Shown here: piece after piece, positions 15,705-24,227 of the stretch
Layout of the letters: the number at the start of each line of letters is the position of its first letter
Numbering within the stretch: position 1 is the stretch's first letter
Source: Blautia sp.
Lineage (GTDB): Bacteria > Bacillota > Clostridia > Lachnospirales > Lachnospiraceae
NCBI GenBank assembly: GCA_022770365.1
Contig: JALEHU010000040.1
Span: forward strand, 1-64,000
Direction of reading: 5' to 3'
Length of the DNA: 64,000 bases
Position numbers and translations under genes: made by a program
The notes under the pieces: generated by a model
The model's input: the letters and a program-made list of their open reading frames with translations, nothing else
What the model was told of the DNA's origin: nothing
Database searches by the model: none

Positions 15705-17372
15705 ATGGAGTTTGCAGAAAATAACAGGATATCCCACAGGCAGCTTTACCGTCAGATGGTTCTGGCATTTCTTGCACCGTTTATGCTGTGCCTGTTCGGG
15801 CGCGACAGGATCCTTGGGCCGGCAGGGATCGCAGGTACGCTTGCAGGGATGGTCGTGCTCCTGTTTTATGTGATCTTTCTGATCCGCCTGGAACCGTATT
15901 ATTCGGATCTGGAGAAGTCGGCGGGCGGATTTTGGGGACGTGTTTTCGGCTGCTTTTTTGTGGTCTATGTAATTTTTACGGCAGCGTATCTTCTGACGGT
16001 GCTTATGGAAATTGTGCCGGAGAGTCTCCTGGAAGGGGTGTCCGGCAAATGGATTTCATTATGTGCGGTAATTGTGTGCGCGTTCGGAACCCATAAAGGA
16101 ATGCAGCGCAGAGGCAGAATAGCAGAAGTATCCGGCGGTCTGCTTCTGGGAAGCGTGGCACTGATGATGCTCCTGTGCCTGGGACAGAGCAGGATATCCT
16201 ATTTAATGGAGATGTCTGTGGCCCGGGATTTCAGCGGGCGGAATTTCATAAAAAGTACGTATGGAGTGCTGTGTGCTTTTTCCGGAATCGGGCTGATGCC
16301 CTTTGTACTGGGAAATGTGGAAAAAAGAGGGAGCGCAGGCAAAACAGCGGCGTTTGGAATCGTGACTCTTGTAGGGATTATTACAGGGATGCTGATTCTG
16401 CTTCCGGCGGTCTTTGGCTGGAACCGGCTTTTGACGGAACAGTATCCGGTGCTTCCTTTGCTTGCCGGTGCGGATCTGCCGGGAAATGTACTGGCGAGAT
16501 TTGATGTTCTCTGGATGGGCTTTTTGCTGTACAGCATGTTGTTTGCTGTGGGAAGTCTGTTTCATTACGGACATCAGATCATTCGTCAGACACATTTGGG
16601 AAGCGGGAGATACTGGATGGCAGCAGTGGTTTACGGACTTTCTGTTTTGAAATTCCGCGGATGGGGAATTGAAGATATTTATGGGAAATATCTGGCATAT
16701 GTTTTTGTGCCGGGAATGATTCTTCTGCAGTTGTTCCTTATGATGCGGGGAAAAGAAAAAAGAAAGAAAAAAACGGCAGCAGCTGCGGGAATTTCCATGC
16801 TTCTGTTTCTTTCCGGATGTGCGGGCATTGAGCCGGAAAAAAGAATGTATCCCCTGGCTCTTGGCGCGGATGCATCGACAGAAGGATTTGAAATCACGTA
16901 TGGTATGCCGGACCTTCCCCAGGCCACCGGACAGGGAAAAGAGGAGAAAAACGATCAGACTTCCTCACTTACGATCACCGGCGCGGATTTTGCCGAAATT
17001 GAAGAGAAATATGAGAGGACGCAGGAAAAATATCTGGATATGGGACATCTGCAGGTATTGATCCTGGGAGAAGAACTTCTGGAGAATGGTCAGTGGCTGA
17101 CGCTTCTGGATTATCTGATGGATGAGCCGTTTGTGGGAGAGAATGTGTATGTTTTTCGGGCGAAAGACCCTGGGGAGATTCTGGAGTGGAAAGGCGGAAG
17201 CGGGACTTCTGTAGGGGAATATCTGGTAGGGATGCTGGAAAACCGGACTTCCGGGCAGAAGAAAAAAGGAGTGACGCTGCGGGAGGTTTATAATCAGAGA
17301 TATCTGACGGGAGGGATGGTGATTCTGCCGCGGGTGAGAATTTCCGGGACAAAGCTTGAAGTCTGGATGTAA
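15705..17372 (+). CDS. GerAB-GerAC fusion spore germination protein
   Basis: 555 residues in one frame. Residues 1-345 are a GerAB-type amino acid permease-like domain with about ten membrane helices (SHRQLYRQMV, GPAGIAGTLAGMVVLLFYVI, GLMPFVLGNVEKRG). Residues 346-555 are a GerAC-type lipoprotein start: a basic stretch (MMRGKEKRKKK), a hydrophobic h-region and the lipobox FLSGC with Cys372, then YPLALGAD and a first GerAC domain ending near residue 550. Normal GerAC is 350-400 residues, so the second half is missing. In most species B and C are separate overlapping genes. Either the polyprotein is cleaved by Lsp before Cys372, or ATG at 16740 is used internally, though no ribosome site precedes it. 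GGAGCAGG lies 13 nt before the start. Confidence 0.85.
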   Translation: MEFAENNRISHRQLYRQMVLAFLAPFMLCLFGRDRILGPAGIAGTLAGMVVLLFYVIFLIRLEPYYSDLEKSAGGFWGRVFGCFFVVYVIFTAAYLLTVLMEIVPESLLEGVSGKWISLCAVIVCAFGTHKGMQRRGRIAEVSGGLLLGSVALMMLLCLGQSRISYLMEMSVARDFSGRNFIKSTYGVLCAFSGIGLMPFVLGNVEKRGSAGKTAAFGIVTLVGIITGMLILLPAVFGWNRLLTEQYPVLPLLAGADLPGNVLARFDVLWMGFLLYSMLFAVGSLFHYGHQIIRQTHLGSGRYWMAAVVYGLSVLKFRGWGIEDIYGKYLAYVFVPGMILLQLFLMMRGKEKRKKKTAAAAGISMLLFLSGCAGIEPEKRMYPLALGADASTEGFEITYGMPDLPQATGQGKEEKNDQTSSLTITGADFAEIEEKYERTQEKYLDMGHLQVLILGEELLENGQWLTLLDYLMDEPFVGENVYVFRAKDPGEILEWKGGSGTSVGEYLVGMLENRTSGQKKKGVTLREVYNQRYLTGGMVILPRVRISGTKLEVWM

Positions 17373-17480
17373 ACAGGCGGTGGGAATAAAGCCGGAGGAA
17401 TAGGGATAAAACCCGGGAATCGGAATAAAGCCGGAGAATCAGGCAATACTTCTGATATGGTAATTATCAGGAGGAAAGAT

Positions 17481-17717
17481 ATGAATAAATTAAGAAAAAT
17501 ATTGCCGGCAGTGCTGCTGACAGTGGTTCTGGCAGTGCGGCTTCTGGTGCCGGCGAGAGCACAGGAGCCCGCTTTGATGACATGGTGGGGAACCCTGTAT
17601 CCGGGATTCTGCTTCGGAACTTCGGAAAAAATTTCGGATACAGAACATAAATGTGAATCCTCAAAGGAGCATAAGGTAAAGATATCCTTCTGGCTTGCTA
17701 AAGCTTTTGATTGGTGA
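17481..17717 (+). CDS. Small secreted protein of unknown function, gerA-linked
   Basis: 78 residues; ATG with AGGAGG 7 nt upstream. Signal peptide (MNKLRKILPAVLLTVVLAVR, cleavage near PARA-QEP). The mature part is about 45 residues with TWWGTLYPGFCFG, two cysteines and an amphipathic end (KISFWLAKAFDW). I do not recognise a family. It lies after the fused germination gene and 45 bp before murI in the same direction. Confidence 0.6.
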   Translation: MNKLRKILPAVLLTVVLAVRLLVPARAQEPALMTWWGTLYPGFCFGTSEKISDTEHKCESSKEHKVKISFWLAKAFDW

Positions 17718-17762
17718 TAGAATAAATAATCAACAGACTATAGTGAGGAAATGGAGAAAGAA

Positions 17763-18584
17763 ATGAAAATAGACAGAGATGCTCCTATAGGTGTATTTGA
17801 CTCCGGTGTAGGAGGACTTACGGTTGCCAGAGAAATCATGAGGAATCTCCCCTCTGAAAAAATCGTATATTTCGGTGATACCGCAAGAGTGCCATATGGA
17901 AGCAAATCCAGAGAAACAATTATCCGCTATTCCCGCCAGATCATCCGGTTCCTTCAGGAACAGCAGGTGAAGGCAATCGTCATTGCCTGCAATACAGCCA
18001 GTGCGTTTGCCCTGGATGCGGTACGCGACGAGCTGGAGATTCCTGTTCTGGGAGTGATTGAGCCCGGTGCACTGGTGGCTGCCCGGGAGACAAGGAATAA
18101 GAGGGTTGGAGTCATCGGTACGATCGGTACGGTGGGAAGCGGAATACATGAAGATTTCTTAAGGAAGCTGGATCCGGAGATCACGGTTTTCGGCAAAGCT
18201 TGTCCATTGTTTGTTCCACTGGTGGAAGAAGGCTGGCTTCATGACCCGATAACATTCGAAGTAGCCAGACGGTACTTAAGGGAACTTCAGGAGAGAGAAA
18301 TCGATACATTAATCCTGGGCTGTACGCATTATCCGCTGATTCGTTCCACGATCCGTGAAGTGATGGGTGAAGGCGTGCGGCTGGTCAATCCGGCTTATGA
18401 GTCTGCGCTGGAACTTAAGCGCCTTCTTACGGAAGAAGATCTTTTAAGTACCGGAAAAGAACAGGAGGAGTTTCCATATCGTTTTTATGTGAGTGATCTT
18501 GCAGATAAATTCAAGAGTTTTGCAAATTCCATTCTGCCTTACGATGTGGAAATGACTCAGAAAATCGACATTGAAAATTATTAG
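17763..18584 (+). CDS. murI: Glutamate racemase
   Basis: 273 residues; converts L- to D-glutamate for peptidoglycan. The Asp/Glu racemase motifs are complete: IGVFDSGVGGLTV, FGDTARVPYG, the first catalytic Cys in IACNTASA and the second in LGCTHYPLI, with the general base region in between. The start MKIDRDAP is preferred because GGAG lies 6 nt upstream; an in-frame ATG 12 nt earlier has a ribosome site only 2 nt away. Followed 12 bp later by a DUF1934 gene, probably the same transcript. Confidence 0.96.
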   Translation: MKIDRDAPIGVFDSGVGGLTVAREIMRNLPSEKIVYFGDTARVPYGSKSRETIIRYSRQIIRFLQEQQVKAIVIACNTASAFALDAVRDELEIPVLGVIEPGALVAARETRNKRVGVIGTIGTVGSGIHEDFLRKLDPEITVFGKACPLFVPLVEEGWLHDPITFEVARRYLRELQEREIDTLILGCTHYPLIRSTIREVMGEGVRLVNPAYESALELKRLLTEEDLLSTGKEQEEFPYRFYVSDLADKFKSFANSILPYDVEMTQKIDIENY

Positions 18585-18596
18585 AGGAGAATGCGT

Positions 18597-19043
18597 ATGG
18601 ACAAAGACGTGCTGATTCATGTGCGCGGTCTTCAGATGATGCAAACAGAAGAAGGACAGGAGCCCATTGAGATCGTGGTTCCGGGACAGTATTATTTCCG
18701 CAATGGAAGTCATTATCTCCGTTTCGAGGAGATGCTGGATGATACTTCCGAACCGACTGTAAACTACATAAAAATGTCCTCCGGTGGAGTGGAAGTAAGG
18801 AAAAAGGGTCTGGTCAATGTGCATATGGTTTTTGAGCAGGGCAAGAAGAATATGACTTATTACACAACGCCCTATGGGACTCTTCAGATGGGAATTGCGA
18901 CGACCAATCTGGAACTGACAGAACATGCCGGAAGTATTGACATGAAAGTGGATTATGCACTGGATATGAATGAGGAGCATGTAGCAGACTGTTATCTTAC
19001 GATCCAGGCTCAGGACAAGGGTTCCGGGCAGGCAGTTTTATAA
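18597..19043 (+). CDS. DUF1934 (YwiB-like) calycin-fold protein
   Basis: 148 residues, beta-rich, matching the DUF1934 pattern: VLIHVRGLQ at the N terminus, PGQYYFRNGSHYLRFEE, a YTTPYGTLQMGIATTNLEL core and KVDYALDMNEEHVADCYLTI near the end. Function unknown; in Bacillus ywiB sits beside argS. No signal peptide. Start chosen with AGGAG 7 nt upstream. Downstream of murI and followed by a strong terminator. Confidence 0.85.
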   Translation: MDKDVLIHVRGLQMMQTEEGQEPIEIVVPGQYYFRNGSHYLRFEEMLDDTSEPTVNYIKMSSGGVEVRKKGLVNVHMVFEQGKKNMTYYTTPYGTLQMGIATTNLELTEHAGSIDMKVDYALDMNEEHVADCYLTIQAQDKGSGQAVL

Positions 19044-19080
19044 ATGGATAAAGTACTGTCCGGAAGTTTTACATTAAACA

Positions 19081-19150
19081 GCAAATTTAAAAGGCTCTCG
19101 CATTTGTGGCTGCTTGATCATCACAAATGCGGAAGCCTTTTAAATTTGCT
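19081..19150. terminator. Bidirectional terminator
   Basis: Near-perfect long hairpin: GCAAATTTAAAAGGCT...CGCATTTGTG pairs with CACAAATGCG...AGCCTTTTAAATTTGC. It separates convergent genes. Confidence 0.88.
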
Positions 19151-19154
19151 GTAA

Positions 19155-19613
19155 TTATTTTTTATCTTTTTTATTTTTTTTGAAGATACGTTTGAAGAAG
19201 CTCTGTTTCTTCTGTGGAGTCTCCAGTGGACCACGGATACCGCGGACGCCTACGATGTAAAGGCCGCTGACTTCTGCTTTGATTTCTTTCTTAACAGGAA
19301 TCAGATCGAAAACTTTTTCATCGGCGATCAGTATGGAGATCTTGGGGCCTACTTTGGCTTTCACGATAGGAAGTTTGGACCGGCGCATGAGCTTCGGCGT
19401 CTGGTCGATCACCATCTGCGGAAGTCCGGAATTCTTCAGCGGAAGTCTCTTCTTATCAATGACCAGCATGGAAACGGTCTGTTTGGTAGCTTCAATCTGT
19501 GCCTGCTGTTCTTCCTGTTTCTTCTGAGCTTTCTTACCAAAGAAGTATAAAGCAATCAATACTCCGATCAAAATTACCAGAATGACAAGAAGGACGATCG
19601 TTACTGTACTCAT
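19155..19613 (-). CDS. Membrane-anchored protein of unknown function
   Basis: 152 residues. One N-terminal membrane helix (about 5-25), a Gln/Lys-rich coiled stretch (28-45), a soluble middle part (SMLVIDKKRLPLKNSGLPQM, PKISILIADEKVFDLIPVKK, SGLYIVGVRGIRGPLE) and a lysine-rich tail (FFKRIFKKNKKDKK). The middle may be a small beta domain facing the cytoplasm. ATG with AGGAGG 7 nt upstream. I do not assign a family. Monocistronic. Confidence 0.7.
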   Translation of the reverse strand: MSTVTIVLLVILVILIGVLIALYFFGKKAQKKQEEQQAQIEATKQTVSMLVIDKKRLPLKNSGLPQMVIDQTPKLMRRSKLPIVKAKVGPKISILIADEKVFDLIPVKKEIKAEVSGLYIVGVRGIRGPLETPQKKQSFFKRIFKKNKKDKK

Positions 19614-19790
19614 ATGTATCCTCCTGATATGTATAAAATAAAATATTGCCGAAACATATATTTGCGAAGTCTATTCTACCATTAATTAAGTAAAAAGGCA
19701 ATTATTTTTATAGAAGCTTGCGGTTATTTATTATCATGGAAGTTTCCAGTTATTTCATGAAGTTTTCCCGGAGATTTCCTGTGAAACCAG

Positions 19791-19819
19791 TAGAAATTTT
19801 AAATAAAAGAAGGTATAAT
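19791..19819 (+). promoter_or_regulatory. Probable promoter of the deacetylase operon
   Basis: TAGAAA, 17-bp spacer, TATAAT, about 160 bp before the first deacetylase. The rest of the 366-bp gap is AT-rich with no gene seen. Confidence 0.45.
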
Positions 19820-19979
19820 GTTACTACTCAAACCAGAGATATCGCGCTGCTGTTCATATCCGCAGGACGGCGAAATGTTAATTGAGAAATACAGAAACGG
19901 ATATTTTGTCATGTACTATTACATCAGAAGCCTGCTGACAGTAGACGGACGGGGCTTTTATAATAAATAAGGAGTAAAA

Positions 19980-21644
19980 ATGAACGAGGATAAGAAGATA
20001 AATTCGCAGGGCGGACTGCCGGATCCGGATGACAATACTCCGCTGCCTCTTTCGGAAGAGGAGGAGCAGGAAATTGCCCGTTGGAAGGAAAAACGGCGCA
20101 GGGCAGCGAAAAGACGGCGCATAAGATTGTTTTTTAATGTGCTCATCACGCTGATCGTGGTCATTGCTGTTTTTGCCGGAGGGATCCTGTATGCCATCGG
20201 GAAATTTCCGGATGTGTCCAAAGTGAATCTGTCCGGTGTCAGAAATGCCTGGGAAAAAATTACTTCCATGTTCTCTGACAGAGATGAAACGGAGGAAACA
20301 CAGGATGATCCGGAGAAAGAGACCGGGGACGGAAAAGAAGAAAACAAAAAAACGGAATCCGTAAATCCCCTGTGGGATGAAGCGGAAACGGAAGATACTC
20401 ATTATGCGGAAGCTACCCGGCTGAAGCTGGAAAAAGAACAGAAGGAGCGTCAGAAACGGAATAAAATCCTGAAAAAAGCAGAGATGCAGGCACAGCAGTA
20501 CGATTATGATGCAGCGATCAAAACAATAAAGAGCTACGAAGGATATCAGCTGTATGACAATATGAATGCAGCCGTAAAAGAGTACAAAGAAACGAAGGCG
20601 AGCTGTGTTTCCTGGCCGATAGAAGAAGTGACACATGTTTTTTATCATACTCTTATCAAGGACACGGACAAGGCTTTTGACGGTGATTACAAATCCGGCG
20701 ATTACAATCAGGTTATGACGACGATTGACGAATTTAACAGGATCACCCAGTCCATGTATGACAAAGGATATGTGATGGTCAGCATCTATGACCTGGCCAC
20801 AGTAAAGAAAGACGGGACCATGAGTGCCGGCGAGATTCTTCTGCCGCCGGGTAAGATTCCATTTGTTCTTTCCCAGGATGACGTGTGCTATTATCACTAT
20901 ATGGAAGGTGATGGATTTGCCTCAAAGCTGATCGTGGATGAAGACGAAAAAATCCGCAATGAATATGTGGAAGATGACGGAAGTATTTCCGTGGGTGATT
21001 ACGACATGATTCCCCTGATCGACCGTTTTGTGGAGGAACATCCGGACTTTTCCTACAGAGGCGCCAGGGGTATTGTTGCCCTCACAGGATACAATGGAAT
21101 TCTGGGATACCGCACGGATATCAGCTATGAGGAACGCCCGGATGATCTGGACGATGTAAAAGTAAAATGGCTGGAAGAACATCCGGATTTTGACCTGGAA
21201 AAAGAACGTGCCGGTGCCAAAGAAGTGGCAGAAGCCATGAAAAAAGAAGGCTGGCTCTTTGCGAGCCATACATGGGGGCACCAGAATGTGGGAGAGATCA
21301 GCCTGGAACGTCTTCAGGCAGATACGAAGAAATTTAAGAAGAATGTAGATCCTCTGATAGGAGGAACTGATATTATTATTTTTGCTTTCGGTGCGGATTT
21401 GACGCAGATGGATGATTATTCCGGAGAAAAATTCGAATATCTTAAGAGTTCTGGTTATAATTATTATTGTAATGTAGATTCCAGCAAGTATTTTGTGCAG
21501 CTTCGGGACAGGTATTTCCGGATGGGCAGAAGAAATCTGGATGGCTACAGAATGTATTATAACCCGGAACTGGTAAAAGACCTGTTTGATGCATCAAAAG
21601 TCTTTGACAAGAGCAGGCCGACGCCGGTGCCGCCTATGCAGTAA
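19980..21644 (+). CDS. Membrane-anchored polysaccharide deacetylase-like protein (paralogue 1)
   Basis: 554 residues. A charged cytoplasmic N terminus (about 1-48), one membrane helix (about 50-70), an acidic linker and a coiled stretch (about 95-200), then a NodB-like deacetylase domain (about 215-545): THVFYHTLIKD, PFVLSQDDVCYYHYM with the catalytic Asp pair, and the metal-binding FASHTWGHQ. GYNYYCNVDSSKYFVQLRDR and YRMYYNPE are shared with the next gene. The enzyme would face the cell wall. ATG with AAGGAG upstream. Substrate unknown; peptidoglycan or a secondary wall polymer is likely. Confidence 0.85.
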   Translation: MNEDKKINSQGGLPDPDDNTPLPLSEEEEQEIARWKEKRRRAAKRRRIRLFFNVLITLIVVIAVFAGGILYAIGKFPDVSKVNLSGVRNAWEKITSMFSDRDETEETQDDPEKETGDGKEENKKTESVNPLWDEAETEDTHYAEATRLKLEKEQKERQKRNKILKKAEMQAQQYDYDAAIKTIKSYEGYQLYDNMNAAVKEYKETKASCVSWPIEEVTHVFYHTLIKDTDKAFDGDYKSGDYNQVMTTIDEFNRITQSMYDKGYVMVSIYDLATVKKDGTMSAGEILLPPGKIPFVLSQDDVCYYHYMEGDGFASKLIVDEDEKIRNEYVEDDGSISVGDYDMIPLIDRFVEEHPDFSYRGARGIVALTGYNGILGYRTDISYEERPDDLDDVKVKWLEEHPDFDLEKERAGAKEVAEAMKKEGWLFASHTWGHQNVGEISLERLQADTKKFKKNVDPLIGGTDIIIFAFGADLTQMDDYSGEKFEYLKSSGYNYYCNVDSSKYFVQLRDRYFRMGRRNLDGYRMYYNPELVKDLFDASKVFDKSRPTPVPPMQ

Positions 21645-21647
21645 CGG

Positions 21648-21752
21648 ATGTCCGAACTGCAGGAAGGTATATTCGAACTGCGGAAAGGTACATTTGCATT
21701 GCAGAAAAGTAGACCTGGCGGCGGGGAGCTGAAAGGAGAAATTGAATATTGA
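21648..21752 (+). CDS. Possible 34-residue coupled ORF built of 21-bp repeats
   Basis: Begins 3 bp after the preceding stop and overlaps the next start by 4 bp (TTGA). Three imperfect 21-bp units encode SELQEGI, FELRKGT and FALQKSR, a heptad-like pattern, then a Gly/Glu tail. There is no clear ribosome site, so it would depend on reinitiation. It may simply be a repeat-rich spacer. Confidence 0.25.
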   Translation: MSELQEGIFELRKGTFALQKSRPGGGELKGEIEY

Positions 21753-22954
21753 AAAAAGCAGCGTTTGTGCTGACAATGGCGCTTGGAATTTCTGTACTGA
21801 CAGGATACAGGCTTCTGCCTATCGGAGAGGACAACCTTTTTGGAATGCAGAAGCAGAGCGACGATACGCCTGATGCCGGGGAAACAGCGGCAGCAGGTGC
21901 TGCACCAGATCTGGTGGAATATCCGCTGGATCAGATCACGCATGTGTTTTTTCATACATTAATTTATGACACGTCAAGAGTGTTTGACGGAGGCTGCAAG
22001 GAAGCAAATTATAATCAGGTGATGACAACAGTCAGTGAATTTCAGAAAATCATTCAGTCCATGTATGATAAAGGTTATGTAATGGTAAGTCCTCACGATA
22101 TGGCGACCGTGAATGAAGACGGTACGATGAGTCCGGGCAGGATCATGCTGCCGCCGGGTAAAATTCCGTTTGTTCTTTCTCAGGATGATGTATGTTATTA
22201 TCACTATATGGAGAACAGCGGATTTGCGGATAAACTGGTCCTTGATGAGGACGGCGGGGTAAAATGCCTGTATACGGAGGCAGACGGGAGTACGTCAGTG
22301 GGAAATTATGATCTGGTTCCTCTGATCGATGCTTTTGTGAAAGAGCATCCGGATTTTTCCTATCAGGGACGCAAAGGCGTTCTGGCAATGACCGGCTATG
22401 ACGGTGTTCTCGGATATCGGACGGATACCGCGTACAAAACAGGAGAGAATCTTCAGGATGACCAGAAGAAATTTCTGGAGGAGCACCCGGATTTCGACTA
22501 TGAGGAGGAGGTGCGGCAGGCAGCGGAAGTGGCAGATGCCCTGAAGGCGGAAGGCTGGGAATTCGCAAGTCATACCTGGGGGCACAGGAACGCTGCAAAA
22601 TCCTCTTTGGAGGAACTGCAGGCAGACAATGAAAAATGGGAAGCCAGTGTGGTGCCCATTCTCGGCAGGACGGATATGATATTCTTTGCTTTTGGAGCGG
22701 ATATCGGGGACTGGCAGGGGTATTCACCGGACAATTCCAAGTTTGCATATTACAGGAGCAGAGGTTATAATTATTATTGTAATGTAGATTCCAGCCGGTA
22801 CTGGGTGCAGATCACAGACAGGTATTTCCGGCAGGGAAGAAGAAATCTGGACGGTTACCGCATGTATTATAATCCGGAAATGCTCAGTGACCTGTTTGAT
22901 GTTTCAGAAGTGTGGGATGAGACAAGGCCTGTTCCGGTTCAGCCCATGAATTGA
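21749..22954 (+). CDS. Secreted polysaccharide deacetylase-like protein (paralogue 2)
   Basis: 401 residues from a TTG start with AAGGAG 11 nt upstream. Signal peptide or anchor (KKAAFVLTMALGISVLTG), a short low-complexity linker, then a NodB-like domain (about 50-395) closely related to the preceding gene: THVFFHTLIYD, PFVLSQDDVCYYHYM, FASHTWGHR, YNYYCNVDSSRYWVQ. It lacks the cytoplasmic tail and coiled linker of paralogue 1. The pair arose by tandem duplication and is probably cotranscribed. The conserved Asp pair and His-x3-His support an active metal-dependent esterase. Confidence 0.85.
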   Translation: MKKAAFVLTMALGISVLTGYRLLPIGEDNLFGMQKQSDDTPDAGETAAAGAAPDLVEYPLDQITHVFFHTLIYDTSRVFDGGCKEANYNQVMTTVSEFQKIIQSMYDKGYVMVSPHDMATVNEDGTMSPGRIMLPPGKIPFVLSQDDVCYYHYMENSGFADKLVLDEDGGVKCLYTEADGSTSVGNYDLVPLIDAFVKEHPDFSYQGRKGVLAMTGYDGVLGYRTDTAYKTGENLQDDQKKFLEEHPDFDYEEEVRQAAEVADALKAEGWEFASHTWGHRNAAKSSLEELQADNEKWEASVVPILGRTDMIFFAFGADIGDWQGYSPDNSKFAYYRSRGYNYYCNVDSSRYWVQITDRYFRQGRRNLDGYRMYYNPEMLSDLFDVSEVWDETRPVPVQPMN

Positions 22955-22988
22955 TCCGAATAAAGAGATTTTGAAGGGAGTATATGTT

Positions 22989-24227
22989 ATGAAGAGAAAA
23001 GCAGTTCTTGCGGTTTTGGCAATGTGTGTGGTTTTAACTGCCGGAGGATGCGGCAGCAGCACCAAAGATACAGATACATCAGCCAAAACAGAAACTTCAG
23101 AAAGTACAGAAGAAAAAGAGGCAGACAATGAGAAAAAAACAGATAATGAGAAAAAATCAGAAGCAACGCGTCTTGTTACAGTGAAAGATATTGATAAATA
23201 TATCACTATCGGAGAGTACAAAGGAATCGCACTGAATAACACTGTTGAGGCAGTTACTGATGATCAGGTTGACCTTCAGATCGAGTATGAGCTGGAGGAC
23301 AAGGCGGAGGAAGTAACGGACAAGAACGGAACTGTCCAGACAGGAGATCTGGTTACCATAGATTTTGTTGGACTTCTGGACGGCGAAGCTTTTGACGGCG
23401 GATCTGCTGCAAACTATGATCTTACAGTCGGTGAGGGCGGAATGATCGATGGATTTGAGGATGGAATCATCGGAATGAAAAAAGGTGAGACCAAAGAAGT
23501 TCCGCTGACTTTTCCTGAGGATTATTTTTCTGAGGATATGGCAGGCAAGGATGTTGTGTTCAAAATCACACTGCAGAACTTCCGCCGTGCGCCGGAACTG
23601 ACAGATGAATGGGTAGCTGCTAATACAGATTATGCTACTATAAAAGAATATAAAGAGGGAATCAGGGCACAGCTTGAAAAAAATGCTGAGGAATCGGCAA
23701 AATACACGATGTACAGTGATGGATGGAATCAGGTACTGGAAAGTTCCGAGATCATCGAATTTCCGGAAGAGGAGATTGAGAACTGCATAGCCGAGTTCAA
23801 AAAACAGGTGAACAGTTATGCGCAGCAGGCGAATATGGAACTTGAGGAATTCATCGAATCTCAGGGATATACAGAAGAAAGTTTTGAGAATGAGTGCCGT
23901 CAGTATGCAGAATATAAGGTGAAACAGAATCTGATCGTACAGGGAATCATGGATGCGGAAGGAATCAGACTGGATGACAAAGAATGTCTTGCTATCCAGG
24001 ATGAGCTGATCAGCAACTACGGCAAAGAAAGCCTGGCAGATCTGGTGGATGAGTACGGACAGGTGGCGGTAGACGAATCCATCGGACTTTTGAGAGTGGA
24101 GCAGTTCATTGCAGACAATGCGGTAATTACTGAACTGGCATCTGAAGGAGACCAGGTGGGTGCAAATGGAGATATTGAAGATACTTCTGTTGAAACAGAG
24201 GAAGAGGAAGGAGAAGAGGAATCATGA
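22989..24227 (+). CDS. Lipoprotein trigger factor-like FKBP peptidyl-prolyl isomerase
   Basis: 412 residues. Lipoprotein signal (lipobox TAGGC, Cys about 21), an acidic Ser/Thr linker, an FKBP-type domain (about 115-205: GDLVTIDFVGLLDGEAFDGG, FEDGIIGMKKGETKEVPLTF) and a trigger factor C-terminal helical domain (about 210-375). An acidic tail (EEEEGEEES) ends the protein. The ribosome-binding N-terminal domain of true trigger factor is missing, so this is an exported folding catalyst on the outer face of the membrane. ATG with GGGAG 8 nt upstream. It overlaps nagA by 4 bp. Confidence 0.9.
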   Translation: MKRKAVLAVLAMCVVLTAGGCGSSTKDTDTSAKTETSESTEEKEADNEKKTDNEKKSEATRLVTVKDIDKYITIGEYKGIALNNTVEAVTDDQVDLQIEYELEDKAEEVTDKNGTVQTGDLVTIDFVGLLDGEAFDGGSAANYDLTVGEGGMIDGFEDGIIGMKKGETKEVPLTFPEDYFSEDMAGKDVVFKITLQNFRRAPELTDEWVAANTDYATIKEYKEGIRAQLEKNAEESAKYTMYSDGWNQVLESSEIIEFPEEEIENCIAEFKKQVNSYAQQANMELEEFIESQGYTEESFENECRQYAEYKVKQNLIVQGIMDAEGIRLDDKECLAIQDELISNYGKESLADLVDEYGQVAVDESIGLLRVEQFIADNAVITELASEGDQVGANGDIEDTSVETEEEEGEEES

